Below, piece by piece: positions 8,281 to 15,682 of a stretch of DNA of 37,969 nucleotides (positions are counted from its first letter, which is position 1; every line of letters begins with the position of its first letter). Origin of the DNA: an uncultured Actinomyces sp. (GTDB lineage: Bacteria; Actinomycetota; Actinomycetes; Actinomycetales; Actinomycetaceae); contig CALISI010000014.1 of assembly GCA_938041695.1 (NCBI GenBank), forward strand, positions 1 to 37,969, read 5' to 3'. A model generated the notes under the pieces. The model made no database searches. It saw nothing but the letters and a program-made list of their open reading frames with translations, and was not told the origin of the DNA. Position numbers and translations under genes: made by a program.

Positions 8281-8345
8281 TTCGTCGTGCGTGCCCGCCC
8301 TTCGTGGGTGCATGTTGCTCGTGTGAGCACGACTCTCGCATGTTC

Positions 8346-8435
8346 GCGGTGCTGTCCGCTCCTCGTCGCGTGAGTGCGGGGCTGTCCACCCCTCGTCGCG
8401 TGCCCGCCGGGCCGTCCACTCCTCGTGCGTTCGGC
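8346..8435. repeat. Three tandem imperfect 30-bp repeats
   Basis: Units begin at 8346, 8376 and 8406, each with GCSGKGCYGTCC in the first half and CCTCGTSGCGT-like sequence in the second. They lie in the 390-bp spacer between the symporter terminator and the next lipoprotein gene. The 30-bp unit is a multiple of three and gives an in-frame ten-residue repeat on the minus strand, but no start signal or known protein is seen there. The rest of the spacer (8281-8345 and 8436-8525) shows nothing recognisable. Confidence 0.65.
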
Positions 8436-8532
8436 GCGACCATCACGAGTGGTTGTCATTCGTGCAGCGAATTGTGTAAAAAATGCACGCACGTTCGTTA
8501 ACCGCGAGGTAATCAATGACGCGAAAATACGA

Positions 8533-8538
8533 TATGAT
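8533..8538 (+). promoter_or_regulatory. Likely -10 of the first small lipoprotein gene
   Basis: TATGAT lies 40 bp before the start codon in a locally AT-rich stretch. The -35 at the expected distance (TAATCA) is poor. Confidence 0.4.
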
Positions 8539-8578
8539 TCGTGGGTCCCCATCACAAGTGTACGAAGGAGTAATCCTC

Positions 8579-8962
8579 ATGAAGAAGCGTCTTCTGACCG
8601 CCGCCCTCGTTGCGCTGCTGCCGCTGAGCCTGGCTGCCTGCGGTGGACAGTCCAAGCAGGCCGCGTGCCAGATCATCAATGACAAGGCCGTCAAGGCCAT
8701 TGATGGCCTGGATCCGAGCAACACGGAAGACATGATCCAGGGCATGACCAACGTTGCGACCGTCCTGAAGTCTGACGACATTACCAACACCGAAGTGAAG
8801 GCTGCTGCGGTGGCTGCGGGCGATAGCGCTCAGGCTCTCGCCGACTTCGCCAAGACGGTGGGCGATGACCCGTCGGCAGACCAGATGAGCGAGGCCATGG
8901 ACCTGTACACGACCTTCACGACGTCGATGTCGTCGCTCGAGACGGTGTGCAACGCGCGCTGA
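8579..8962 (+). CDS. Small lipoprotein of unknown function, paralogue of the convergent gene
   Basis: The protein has 127 residues. It starts MKKRLLTAALVALL with the lipobox LSLAAC, so it should be lipid-anchored outside the cell. The mature part is a short helical domain: ...MTNVATVLKSDDITNTEVKAA... and a C-terminal SLETVCNAR. One cysteine early in the domain (CQIINDK) and one near the end (TVC) could form a disulfide. The ATG 8579 is 8 bases after GAAGGAG. The convergent gene downstream encodes the same domain (KSDEITNPEVKEAA, ending DSVCTGK), with an added Ser/Pro linker. They share one terminator. Function not recognised. Confidence 0.85.
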   Translation: MKKRLLTAALVALLPLSLAACGGQSKQAACQIINDKAVKAIDGLDPSNTEDMIQGMTNVATVLKSDDITNTEVKAAAVAAGDSAQALADFAKTVGDDPSADQMSEAMDLYTTFTTSMSSLETVCNAR

Positions 8963-9002
8963 CGCGCACCATCAGATTGTGTATGCCCGCGTGTGGGCAT
9001 TG

Positions 9003-9040
9003 AAAGGTGAGGGTGGCCCCGCGGGGCCACCCTCACCTTT
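9003..9040. terminator. Strong bidirectional terminator between the paired lipoprotein genes
   Basis: A perfect 18-bp stem (arms 9003-9020 and 9023-9040; first arm begins AAAGGTGAGGG) with GC between the arms. A-run on one side and T-run on the other allow it to work for both convergent genes. Confidence 0.85.
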
Positions 9041-9074
9041 ACCTTGATGGGCGTGTCGTGTGCTTGTCAAAGCA

Positions 9075-9548
9075 TCACTTACCGGTGCACACCGAATCGA
9101 GCTTATTCATCGATTCCAGGTACTGCGACGTCGCCGTCAGAATCTTGGACCGCTGCTCGGCCGTCGGCTGATCGTCGGCCGCCTTGGTCGCGTCGAGAAG
9201 ACTCTGCACGCTGTCAGCCAGCCCGTTTGCCGCCTCCTTGACCTCGGGGTTGGTGATCTCGTCGGACTTCATGATGTCGATGAAGCTGGACAGGGTCTTG
9301 ATAACCGAGTCCTTATCCTTCTCGTTTAGGCTCGAGGAGATCTCGTTGGCCTTGTCGTCGAGAATGGCGCCGGCCTCCTCCTTCGTCTGGCTCGACTTCG
9401 AAGAACTCGACGCGGAGGGCGATGCCTGCGTAGGTGCAGACGAGGACGAAGGCGAGGACGCCGGGTTGTCAGGCTTAATCTGCAGGCAGGCAGCCATACC
9501 GAGGGGCATCGTGGCGATCAGGAGGGCGGCTACAATGCGACGCTTCAT
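9075..9548 (-). CDS. Small lipoprotein with Ser-rich linker, paralogue of the convergent gene
   Basis: The protein has 157 residues. Signal peptide MKRRIVAALLIATM with lipobox LGMAAC. A low-complexity linker of Ser, Pro and Ala (about residues 30-52) follows, as in cell-wall spanning lipoproteins, then the same helical domain as the neighbouring gene: KSDEITNPEVKEAANGLADS against KSDDITNTEVKAAAVAAGDS. The start ATG 9548 has no good Shine-Dalgarno; a possible promoter (TTAGTT, 16 bp, TACACT) lies 25 bases upstream. Function not recognised. Confidence 0.85.
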   Translation of the reverse strand: MKRRIVAALLIATMPLGMAACLQIKPDNPASSPSSSSAPTQASPSASSSSKSSQTKEEAGAILDDKANEISSSLNEKDKDSVIKTLSSFIDIMKSDEITNPEVKEAANGLADSVQSLLDATKAADDQPTAEQRSKILTATSQYLESMNKLDSVCTGK

Positions 9549-9599
9549 GGGGTACTACTTGAAATCTTGAAGTGTACGTTCTCGCTCAGTCTAACTAAC

Positions 9600-9985
9600 A
9601 TATCGGTCAGTGAGGTCGTGCTGACGCGGCAAAATCAGGGCTCGTTGGACGTTTCGTATTGGCGTATGACACTGCTAGATCCCTGGCCGGCGCATGGATT
9701 GTCAATCCGTTTGGTGGTTGTGGTCTGTGCTTCGCTCCGGGTGTTGCTTCATTCCTGGTGCCTGCGCGCGGGCGTTGGGGCTCTGCTGCGCCTCCATGGG
9801 CGTTGGTCGTGGTTGCCGTCCCCCGGTGTCGTGAGCGGCCGCTGTTCTGTGCGTCGGCCGCTCGGCGTCACGCCGTCAGAGGGCTTCGTGTCGTGCAAAA
9901 CCCCCATCGCACCAGGTTGGAGACCGTGCAGTGCACAATTCGCGCCGCCGGTGAGGGGGAGGGATAGACCGGGCAAGGTGCCTCC
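9600..9985. other. Spacer without recognised gene
   Basis: High-GC DNA with several short open frames on both strands, none with start signals, conserved motifs or sensible composition. I see no feature here before the 16-bp repeats that begin at 9986. Confidence 0.5.
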
Positions 9986-10049
9986 TCCCCAAGGCTCCTT
10001 CTCCCCGAGGCGCCTCTTCCCCGAGGCGCCTCTTCCCCGAGGCGCCGCC
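9986..10049. repeat. Four tandem 16-bp repeats
   Basis: Units begin at 9986, 10002, 10018 and 10034. Units 2 and 3 are identical (TCCCCGAGGCGCCTCT); unit 1 reads TCCCCAAGGCTCCTTC and unit 4 TCCCCGAGGCGCCGCC. The block lies 17 bp before a 114-nt inverted-repeat element. Confidence 0.8.
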
Positions 10050-10066
10050 AAGACCGACTCTCCCGA

Positions 10067-10180
10067 AATTTCGCATGCAATTCCCCCACGGCACAAATCG
10101 GCGCAAGCTTGAAAACCGCGGAATTTCAACGATCCGATTTCAAAACCTGAAACATTCTCAGAGGAATTGTATGCGAAACT
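10067..10180 (-). repeat. 114-nt inverted-repeat element, copy A
   Basis: It is bounded by AATTTCGCATGCAATTCC (10067-10084) and GGAATTGTATGCGAAACT (10163-10180), which are inverted repeats of each other at 16 of 18 positions. The reverse complement aligns without gaps to two elements of exactly the same length at 35909-36022 and 36050-36163. The shared inner core is TTTCA..TTTGAA.TC.GATCGTTG.AATT. It is poorer in GC than its surroundings and has no open frame. It may be a non-autonomous mobile element or a structured RNA/DNA repeat. Confidence 0.7.
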
Positions 10181-10284
10181 GCGGCGCCTCGGACGGCAGG
10201 GCGAGCCGGCCCCGCGACGCAGTCACACACGGGGTACGATGCAGTATTCACAGGAACGAGGCAAACACAACCAACTAAAATCGT

Positions 10285-10347
10285 GACTTTCCCGCGCAAA
10301 AAAGCCGAAAAGTCACCACAAAACCAACACGTTTTGTCCTTTAACCC
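10285..10347. repeat. Solitary copy of the right end of the IS, outside the IS
   Basis: These 63 bases align without gaps to 11634-11696, the right end of the adjacent insertion sequence. Both have GACTTTC.CGC, AAAGCCGAAA.GTC and end TTTTGTCCTTTAACCC. It has the same orientation as that right end but lies 18 bp outside the left end, so it is probably the remnant of an earlier copy or of a tandem insertion. Confidence 0.75.
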
Positions 10348-10357
10348 AAATCTGGCG

Positions 10358-10365
10358 GCGAGCCC
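10358..10365. repeat. Target-site duplication of the IS, left copy
   Basis: GCGAGCCC directly precedes the left terminal repeat and is repeated exactly at 11697-11704 after the right one. Eight bases fits the IS256 family. Confidence 0.85.
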
Positions 10366-10396
10366 GGGTTAAAGGACAAAAAGAGTTGGTGGAGGG

Positions 10397-11512
10397 TTAG
10401 TCCCAGTTGTTTCGGTGGGGGCTTGTGTGGTGGAGGTCGTGCCAGGCGATGGCGTCGCCCCATCTGGGGATGACACCGGCTGCGGGGTGTGTGCGCGAGG
10501 CGTGTTCCCATTGGGCTTCAATCTGGGTGTCTGTGGGCATGATTTGGAGGATCTGGGCTGGTGGGAGCGGGTTTTCGGTGTGCATGTAGCACCACCAGAA
10601 GATCGCTTTGATCCGGCGGGTCAGCCGCATTCCCCGGTGGTCGCGCAACAGTTGACGCAAGGGCGCGTTGGTCGCGCCTTCGATCTGGTTGTTCATCGCC
10701 GGCAACGCCCCCTCAAACTGGGGGTCGGTGTAGGTGAACAACACCTCGGCTCCGATGAGCCGGTTCACACTGTTGCGGGCCCGCACGAGTCGTTCGTGCG
10801 TGTATTCCCACCCGCCATCGTCCCTCTTGGTCTTCTGCGCGAGGAAGCCCTCCCAGCGCTTGCACCAGTCCAAGTAGGTGTCTATCCATGAGGCCGCTTG
10901 CTCTCGGTCTTTCACGTGCAAGAGCTGCTTGCCCAAGCCGTACAGTTCCTTGGAGGCTGCAAGCTTGGGGCGAATGGTGGTGGCTTGTTTGATGGTCCCG
11001 AACGCGTGGAAGGTGCACCGCTGGACCCGCGTGTTCGGCCAGGCTTTCTTGCGGGCTTTTTCGAAGCCACTGCCCCCATCCGTCACCACCACGTCTGGTG
11101 GGGCGATCCGGTTCATGAGCGCTTCCCAGGCGCGCGAGTTCTCACTGCGTGCCACATACCAGCCCAAGATGAAATCCCGGGACTGAGCAATCAAGACGAC
11201 CGCTTTGCGGCCCAGGTGGATCCCGTCAACGAACACGACCTCATGCACCTCATCCACCACCAGAGCAAGAGGCCACACCTCCCACAAACCCTGGCACCGC
11301 CGCCGAAACGACCTGCCCCCACCTGGCATATCCGCCTGCCGATTACCGCTGAGCAGCCAGGCAAGAAACTCACCCAGGTGCTTGGCCGAGGTATCAATCC
11401 GCTGCACGCCAGTTGAGTGGCACGAGGTGCAATGCCACCTCTGCTTGCCCGATTTCGACAGTCCGTACCGGATCAGCTTCCTGCCACAGGAATCGCATTT
11501 CGAGATGTTCAC
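10397..11512 (-). CDS. IS256-family (IS1249-like) transposase, zinc-binding variant
   Basis: The protein has 371 residues, full length for this group. The N-terminus has a treble-clef-like zinc motif CDSCGRK...WHCTSC. The DDE catalytic core is visible: first Asp in VFVDGIHLGRK, second in VVTDGGSGFEKA, and the Glu in NNQIEGATNAPLRQLLRDHRGM. FHAFGTIK, a Cys/His block following the second Asp, is also typical. It catalyses cut-and-paste or copy-out transposition at the 25-bp ends. The start is ATG 11512; the stop lies only 6 bp inside the left terminal repeat. Confidence 0.93.
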   Translation of the reverse strand: MNISKCDSCGRKLIRYGLSKSGKQRWHCTSCHSTGVQRIDTSAKHLGEFLAWLLSGNRQADMPGGGRSFRRRCQGLWEVWPLALVVDEVHEVVFVDGIHLGRKAVVLIAQSRDFILGWYVARSENSRAWEALMNRIAPPDVVVTDGGSGFEKARKKAWPNTRVQRCTFHAFGTIKQATTIRPKLAASKELYGLGKQLLHVKDREQAASWIDTYLDWCKRWEGFLAQKTKRDDGGWEYTHERLVRARNSVNRLIGAEVLFTYTDPQFEGALPAMNNQIEGATNAPLRQLLRDHRGMRLTRRIKAIFWWCYMHTENPLPPAQILQIMPTDTQIEAQWEHASRTHPAAGVIPRWGDAIAWHDLHHTSPHRNNWD

Positions 11513-11531
11513 TCACCGAATCTGCCAGTAC

Positions 11532-11696
11532 CAACTTTGACGCCCACTCTCCCGCACCACAAAGCCGAAAAGTCGACGTTTCACCAACACATTTTGTCCA
11601 CCCTCAAAGTTGGCCCCCAACAACTTTGAACCAGACTTTCTCGCACCACAAAGCCGAAAGGTCGGGCTCAGACCAACTCTTTTTGTCCTTTAACCC
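11532..11696. repeat. Tandem duplication of the IS right end (period 89 bp)
   Basis: CAACTTTGA followed 14-15 bases later by CGCACCACAAAGCCGAAA and then CCAAC..ATTTTGTCC occurs at 11532 and again at 11621, 89 bases apart. The inner copy lacks the TTTAACCC end. Between them TCAAAGTTG/CAACTTTGA (11604-11629) can form a 9-bp hairpin. The inner copy may be a second transposase-binding site. Confidence 0.7.
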
Positions 11697-11704
11697 GCGA
11701 GCCC
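11697..11704. repeat. Target-site duplication of the IS, right copy
   Basis: GCGAGCCC, identical to 10358-10365. Confidence 0.85.
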
Positions 11705-11726
11705 GCGGAAGGCTGAGTGACAAAAA

Positions 11727-11754
11727 ATCGCCGGGACCAAACGGTCCCGGCGAT
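11727..11754 (-). terminator. Rho-independent terminator of tRNA-Pro
   Basis: Perfect 12-bp stem (ATCGCCGGGACC with its complement) and a 4-base loop. On the minus strand it is followed by TTTTTTG, a true T-run, 7 bases after the tRNA end. Confidence 0.9.
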
Positions 11755-11760
11755 TACCGG

Positions 11761-11834
<74 letters not shown>

Positions 11835-11952
11835 GTGCCGTTCGAGTATAGCGTTTCCTCGCCGATAATCCCAAACGGAGATCAAGCAAGCGGCATAAGT
11901 GTGTCCCACGCCGCATTAGACTGGTCGGTTGGTGGCTGTCTTGCGCGGAATC

Positions 11953-12063
11953 GTCGCGACGCGAATACCCTCGCGACGCCGGGTATACATATGTCGCGAC
12001 GCCGCGTATAGGTATGTGGTGACACCGCGTATACGTATGTGGCTACGCCGGGTACACGTGCAG
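11953..12063. repeat. 23-bp tandem repeats overlapping the 3' end of the metallophosphoesterase gene
   Basis: Four units of 23 bp begin at 11972, 11995, 12018 and 12041, with the pattern SGCGACGCCGSGTATACRTATGT, and a partial unit precedes (about 11953-11971). The last unit includes the stop codon and last codons of the metallophosphoesterase gene (12043 onward), so the array may have grown out from the end of that gene. Each unit holds a near-palindromic GTATACRTATGT. Confidence 0.8.
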
Positions 12064-13023
12064 GAGCGATGCCTCGGGGCGGGTCGCGATGCGCACCTTC
12101 GCGTAGGGGGACGTCCCCAGGCCCGCCGACACGTGCAGCCACGCCGTCGAGCCATCCGGTGCCTGCCAGCGCTTCAGGCCCTTCGCGTAGGGGCGCGAAA
12201 TGTCGCAATTCGTGATGATCGCACCGAACCCCGGAATGCCGATCTGGCCGCCGTGCGTGTGCCCCGCGAGGATCAGGTCGGAACCCACCTCGGTGAGCGC
12301 GGAAACGACCCGAGTGTACGGTGCATGCGTCACCCCGAGGCGCAAGACATCGGATGCTCCCCACGACGAGGCCGGAGCGCCCAAGCGATCACGGTAAATG
12401 TGTGCGTCATCCGTGCCGAGGAGAGAGACCATGCCCGTGGGTAGCTCGAGCGTGCCGGACGCATTCGACAGGTCCAGCCATCCAGCCCGGCGCATCTGAC
12501 GCACCATCGGCAGGAAGGGCAGATCGGGCACCACGCGTACCGGATGCGGCTTCGAACGCGCCAGGTAGCGGCTCCAACGCTTAGGGATCGGCGAATAGTA
12601 GTCATTCGAACCGAGCACGAACGCGCCCGGGTAGGACAGGAACGGACGGTACGCGTCCATCACCATGTCCAAAGCCTCCGTCGACCCAAAGTTGTCGCCT
12701 GTCGCAACCACCATGTCGAAATGCTCCGAGGTGGCTACGTCGGACAGGAAACGCAGGAGAAACTCCTGTCCGGCAAACAGGTGCAGGTCCGCGATCTGCA
12801 GAATCGTCACCTCGGGCACGTGGGCGCGAACCGGGACCTCGTAGCGCCGCAGCACCGGCATGGTGCGCTCGACCGACCCCCAGGCGAGCGCAGCGCCTCC
12901 CGCCGCCAACCCGGCGAGCCCCAGCCCACCCACGAGCGCGCCCGCGGTGCGCAGGAGGCCACGGCCTCGTCGAGTGGACGAGGCCGTGGCCTCCTGAAGC
13001 AACGCTGCCGTATCAGTCGTCAT
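12043..13023 (-). CDS. Membrane-anchored metallophosphoesterase (calcineurin-like)
   Basis: The protein has 326 residues. An N-terminal basic stretch and one membrane segment (about residues 26-49) anchor it, with the enzyme domain after residue 65. Metal-binding motifs in order: Asp79 and His81 (IADLHLF), Asp110/Asn111 (ATGDNFGS), G-S-N-D at 138-141 in the place of the usual GNHD, His233 (VTHAPY), and His255/His257 in AGHTHGGQ. The substrate is unknown. ATG 13023 is 1 bp after the stop of the penicillin-binding protein gene, so the two form an operon, an arrangement I recall also for M. tuberculosis ponA2-Rv3683. A 20-bp perfect inverted repeat lies over codons 10-24, so a downstream GTG start (codon 32) cannot be excluded. 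Confidence 0.88.
   Translation of the reverse strand: MTTDTAALLQEATASSTRRGRGLLRTAGALVGGLGLAGLAAGGAALAWGSVERTMPVLRRYEVPVRAHVPEVTILQIADLHLFAGQEFLLRFLSDVATSEHFDMVVATGDNFGSTEALDMVMDAYRPFLSYPGAFVLGSNDYYSPIPKRWSRYLARSKPHPVRVVPDLPFLPMVRQMRRAGWLDLSNASGTLELPTGMVSLLGTDDAHIYRDRLGAPASSWGASDVLRLGVTHAPYTRVVSALTEVGSDLILAGHTHGGQIGIPGFGAIITNCDISRPYAKGLKRWQAPDGSTAWLHVSAGLGTSPYAKVRIATRPEASLLHVYPA
12952..12996. repeat. 20-bp perfect inverted repeat inside the 5' end of the metallophosphoesterase gene
   Basis: Arms 12952-12971 and 12977-12996, loop GAGTG. Each arm includes ACGAGGCC in inverted form, the core of the 13-mer found elsewhere in this window. It could be a terminator or attenuator between the penicillin-binding protein gene and its downstream partner, though its T-run is missing. 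Confidence 0.75.
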
Positions 13024-13024
13024 C

Positions 13025-15154
13025 TCAGTGGCTCGGCGACGGCGACGGAGCCGGGGACTGCGAAGGAGCAGGCGTCGGGGTGGCGCCGCGCTGCGGAGTG
13101 GACGCGCCGATGTTCGCGTTCGACACGGCCTCCACCGGGGTGCCCGCCAGCGCCTGCGTCATGTAGGGAGCCCAGATGTTCTGGCCGACGTAGGTCTCAC
13201 CGAAGATCTCGGAGTGGTAGACGCCATTGATGACAACGCCGGACACTTCCTGCGAGGAGTTGTCGCCGTGACCCACCCATGCGGACGTCGCGAGCGACGG
13301 CGTGAAGCCCGTCAGCCACGTGTTCGCGTGGCCGTCGGTGGTACCCGACTTGGCGGCGAAGGGGCGGCCGTCGCCCAGGCGCGTCGACGTGTAGTACTGG
13401 CCGGCCGACGCCGTCAGCAGAGCAGCCGTCTTGTTCGCGACATCAGGGGAGATGACCTCCTTGCAGTCCGCCGAGAACTCCTTGAGGACGTTCTCGTTAC
13501 GGTCGGTCACCGACTCGATGGACTGAGGCGTGCACTGTTGGCCGGAGTTCGCGATCGTCGCGAACACGGACGCCATCTGCAGTGGGGAGCTCGACACGGA
13601 ACCAAGGATGTTGGCCGGGAAAGGCGAGGGAACCCCACCGTCCTCCGTGACGCCCATGTCATAGGCGGTCTGGAAGATGGAACAGAAGTCCACACGCGAC
13701 GCCATGTTGACGAAGGCCTGGTTGACGGACTGGCCCGTCGCGCGCACGACGTTCATGGAACCGGTCTTACCTGCGAGGTCGTTGACCTGGTAGCCCTCGG
13801 TGGTGATAGGTCGGCCGTCACATTTGAAGGACCCGTTGGGGTAGAACGTGTTGTTCGAACCCACGGTCTCGTACGCCGAGTGGCCTTCCTTGAACCACTC
13901 CAGGAGGGTGAATACCTTGAAGGTCGAACCAACCTGGAAGTTGCCGTCGGCCGAGTAGTTCGCCATCGTCTGGCCGCTCTCGATGCCGTACGTCGTATTC
14001 TGGGCCATTGCTAGGACCTTGCCGGTGCGAGGATCCAGGGAGACGAGCGCGTTGTTCAGGCCGGAGGCGTCCCCGACGGGAATCGCGTTCGTGAGGGACG
14101 CGTAGGCGGCGCTCTGCTTCGCCGGGTCCAGCGTGGTGCGAATGGTGATGCCCTGCGTCTTGAGCAGGCGCTCGCGCTCGATGCGCGTGGAGCCGAAAGC
14201 CGAATCCTCCAGGAACTGCGACAGGATGTAGTCGCAGAAGTAGGCCTGCGCGGACGGAGCGCCGGAGCAACCCTCGGAGGATACCGTCGGATTGAGCATG
14301 GACTCGACGCTCGTGGCGACGCCCTGGTCGTACTCCTCCTGCGTGATGACACCCTGCTCGAGCATCGTGGCCAGGACCGTGTCGCGGCGTTCCTGGGCGG
14401 CCTCGGGGTGGGTCAGCGGATCGTACTGGACGGGGGACTGGACGAGGCCCGCGAGGAGTGCTGCCTCCAGGTAGTTCAGCTCCGAGGCCGACTTGGAGAA
14501 GTAGCGCTGCGAAGCGGCCTCCACACCGTAGGTGATCGGGCCGAAGGGTGCGATGTTGAGGTAGCCGGTGAGGATCTCGTCCTTGGACTGGGTCTTTTCC
14601 AGCGCCAGCGCGTACTTCATCTCGCGGAGCTTACGCTCGGTGGTTTGCTCAGTCGCTGCGCTCACCTGATCAGCGTCACCCTCAAGGTAGCCGCGTTCGG
14701 CTAGCGAGTTACGCACGTACTGCTGGGTGATCGTGGACGCGCCCTGGCGCCCGCTGTCACCCAGGTTGGAGACCAGCGCACGCGCGATGCCGGTGGCGTC
14801 GACGCCGTTGTGCTCGTAGAAGCGCTTGTCCTCGATCGCCACGATCGCTTTCTTCATGACGTCGGCGATATTGGCGCTGGGCACAACGATGCGCTGCTTG
14901 TCGTAGAAGTGCGCGATCACGGCGCCAGACGAATCCAGCAGCTGGGACTCCTCGGCGGGAGTCACCGTCTGCAGATCACCGGGCAGCTCGTTGAAGACGG
15001 ACGGAACCGACTTCGCGACGAGCGCGGTGGGGCCGGCGACGGGGACAAGCATGCCTGCCCCGACGACGCCCATGAGTGCGGACACGCTCAGGAACGCCAG
15101 CAGCAGCGCGAGCAGCTGTGCCGGTCGGACAGCGCGAGAGTGAGAGTGCGACAT
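13025..15154 (-). CDS. Bifunctional class A penicillin-binding protein (PonA2-like)
   Basis: The protein has 709 residues: a short cytosolic N-terminus, one membrane anchor (about 13-38), a GT51 glycosyltransferase domain and a transpeptidase domain outside the cell. It polymerises and cross-links peptidoglycan. Glycosyltransferase motifs: Glu108 in EDKRFYEHNGVD, GASTITQQYVRN, KEKxx-like ALALEKTQSKDEIL. Transpeptidase motifs: Ser410 and Lys413 (GSTFK), Ser476 (SVNQ), and Lys602 in AKSGTTD. The C-terminal 30 residues are a Pro/Ser/Ala tail. Unlike mycobacterial PonA2 it has no PASTA domain that I can see. Operon with the metallophosphoesterase; divergent from whiB. Confidence 0.93.
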   Translation of the reverse strand: MSHSHSRAVRPAQLLALLLAFLSVSALMGVVGAGMLVPVAGPTALVAKSVPSVFNELPGDLQTVTPAEESQLLDSSGAVIAHFYDKQRIVVPSANIADVMKKAIVAIEDKRFYEHNGVDATGIARALVSNLGDSGRQGASTITQQYVRNSLAERGYLEGDADQVSAATEQTTERKLREMKYALALEKTQSKDEILTGYLNIAPFGPITYGVEAASQRYFSKSASELNYLEAALLAGLVQSPVQYDPLTHPEAAQERRDTVLATMLEQGVITQEEYDQGVATSVESMLNPTVSSEGCSGAPSAQAYFCDYILSQFLEDSAFGSTRIERERLLKTQGITIRTTLDPAKQSAAYASLTNAIPVGDASGLNNALVSLDPRTGKVLAMAQNTTYGIESGQTMANYSADGNFQVGSTFKVFTLLEWFKEGHSAYETVGSNNTFYPNGSFKCDGRPITTEGYQVNDLAGKTGSMNVVRATGQSVNQAFVNMASRVDFCSIFQTAYDMGVTEDGGVPSPFPANILGSVSSSPLQMASVFATIANSGQQCTPQSIESVTDRNENVLKEFSADCKEVISPDVANKTAALLTASAGQYYTSTRLGDGRPFAAKSGTTDGHANTWLTGFTPSLATSAWVGHGDNSSQEVSGVVINGVYHSEIFGETYVGQNIWAPYMTQALAGTPVEAVSNANIGASTPQRGATPTPAPSQSPAPSPSPSH

Positions 15155-15253
15155 ATTCCTAGCTTACGTGGCGGCGTGCTCATCTGGCGTTTGGCGACGC
15201 GTGAGAATTGCCTGATGAGTCACGCCTGACGGCCTTGATCGTGGTCGCAGCGT

Positions 15254-15286
15254 TTGCACCCACAATCGTATGTGTGTATGGTCACA
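15254..15286 (+). promoter_or_regulatory. whiB promoter with overlapping Crp-type site
   Basis: -35 TTGCAC (15254-15259), a 17-bp spacer and -10 TATGGT (15277-15282). TGTGTGTATGGTCACA at 15271-15286 matches the Crp/GlxR consensus TGTGANNNNNNTCACA at 9 of 10 fixed positions and covers the -10, so a bound Crp would repress. A Crp gene lies 700 bp away. Confidence 0.6.
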
Positions 15287-15322
15287 GGCAGGGCTCGAAA
15301 TACAGTGAAGTGGAGTTCCACG

Positions 15323-15682
15323 ATGTCAACGCAAGGCGACGACCAGAGCTGGGTCGCTCGCGCACTCTGCGCGTCCATCGAACCGGACGTGCTGTTCGTG
15401 CAGGGTGCGTCTCAGCGTCAGGTTCGTATGCGCTGCTATGAGTGCGAGGTTCGCCTCGAATGCCTCGCCGACGCGCTTGAGTCCGAAGCCAACTACGGCG
15501 TGTGGGGCGGGCTGACAGAGCGGGAGCGCCGCGCGATCTTGCGCCACTATCCGCATGCGGAAAACTGGTTGGAGTGGCTGCGCACCTCCGACGAGTCCCT
15601 CGCGCGCGAGCTGCGCAGTCCTCACGTCCCTAAGGTTCTGTCCTTTGTTCGCCCGCAGATGGCAGGTAGGATGGAAGCATGA
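15323..15682 (+). CDS. whiB4: WhiB-family iron-sulfur transcription regulator (WhiB4-like)
   Basis: A 119-residue redox-sensing regulator binding a [4Fe-4S] cluster through Cys16, Cys38, Cys41 and Cys47 (C-x21-C-x2-C-x5-C). The GVWGG turn is at 59-63, followed by LTERERRAILRHYP and a basic C-terminal tail. LFVQGASQRQ upstream of the second cysteine and the position beside the penicillin-binding protein and metallophosphoesterase genes fit the WhiB4 subgroup. I use ATG 15323, with GGAG about 9 bases before it; an earlier in-frame ATG (15254) overlaps the promoter. The next gene overlaps by 4 bp (ATGA). The subgroup name is less sure than the family. Confidence 0.88.
   Translation: MSTQGDDQSWVARALCASIEPDVLFVQGASQRQVRMRCYECEVRLECLADALESEANYGVWGGLTERERRAILRHYPHAENWLEWLRTSDESLARELRSPHVPKVLSFVRPQMAGRMEA

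Larger units (their letters stand above)
10366..11696 (-). mobile_element. Complete insertion sequence, IS256 family, IS1249-like
   Basis: The element is 1,331 bp long with perfect 25-bp terminal inverted repeats (10366-10390 and 11672-11696; inner part AAGGACAAAAAGAGTTGGT). It is flanked by the 8-bp duplication GCGAGCCC. It carries one intact transposase gene filling most of its length. Its right end contains a partial tandem duplication (period 89 bp, 11532 onward). The intact gene, perfect ends and perfect target duplication point to a recent insertion. It landed just downstream of the terminator of tRNA-Pro. Confidence 0.92.

Noticed and set aside
8346..8435. CRISPR array
   Set aside because: The 30-bp units are adjacent and diverged with no unique spacers; no cas genes in the window.
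7961..8446. A minus-strand frame with a ten-residue repeat over the 30-bp tandem repeats
   Set aside because: Overlaps the end of the symporter gene and its terminator, no ribosome site; the repeat is more simply DNA-level.
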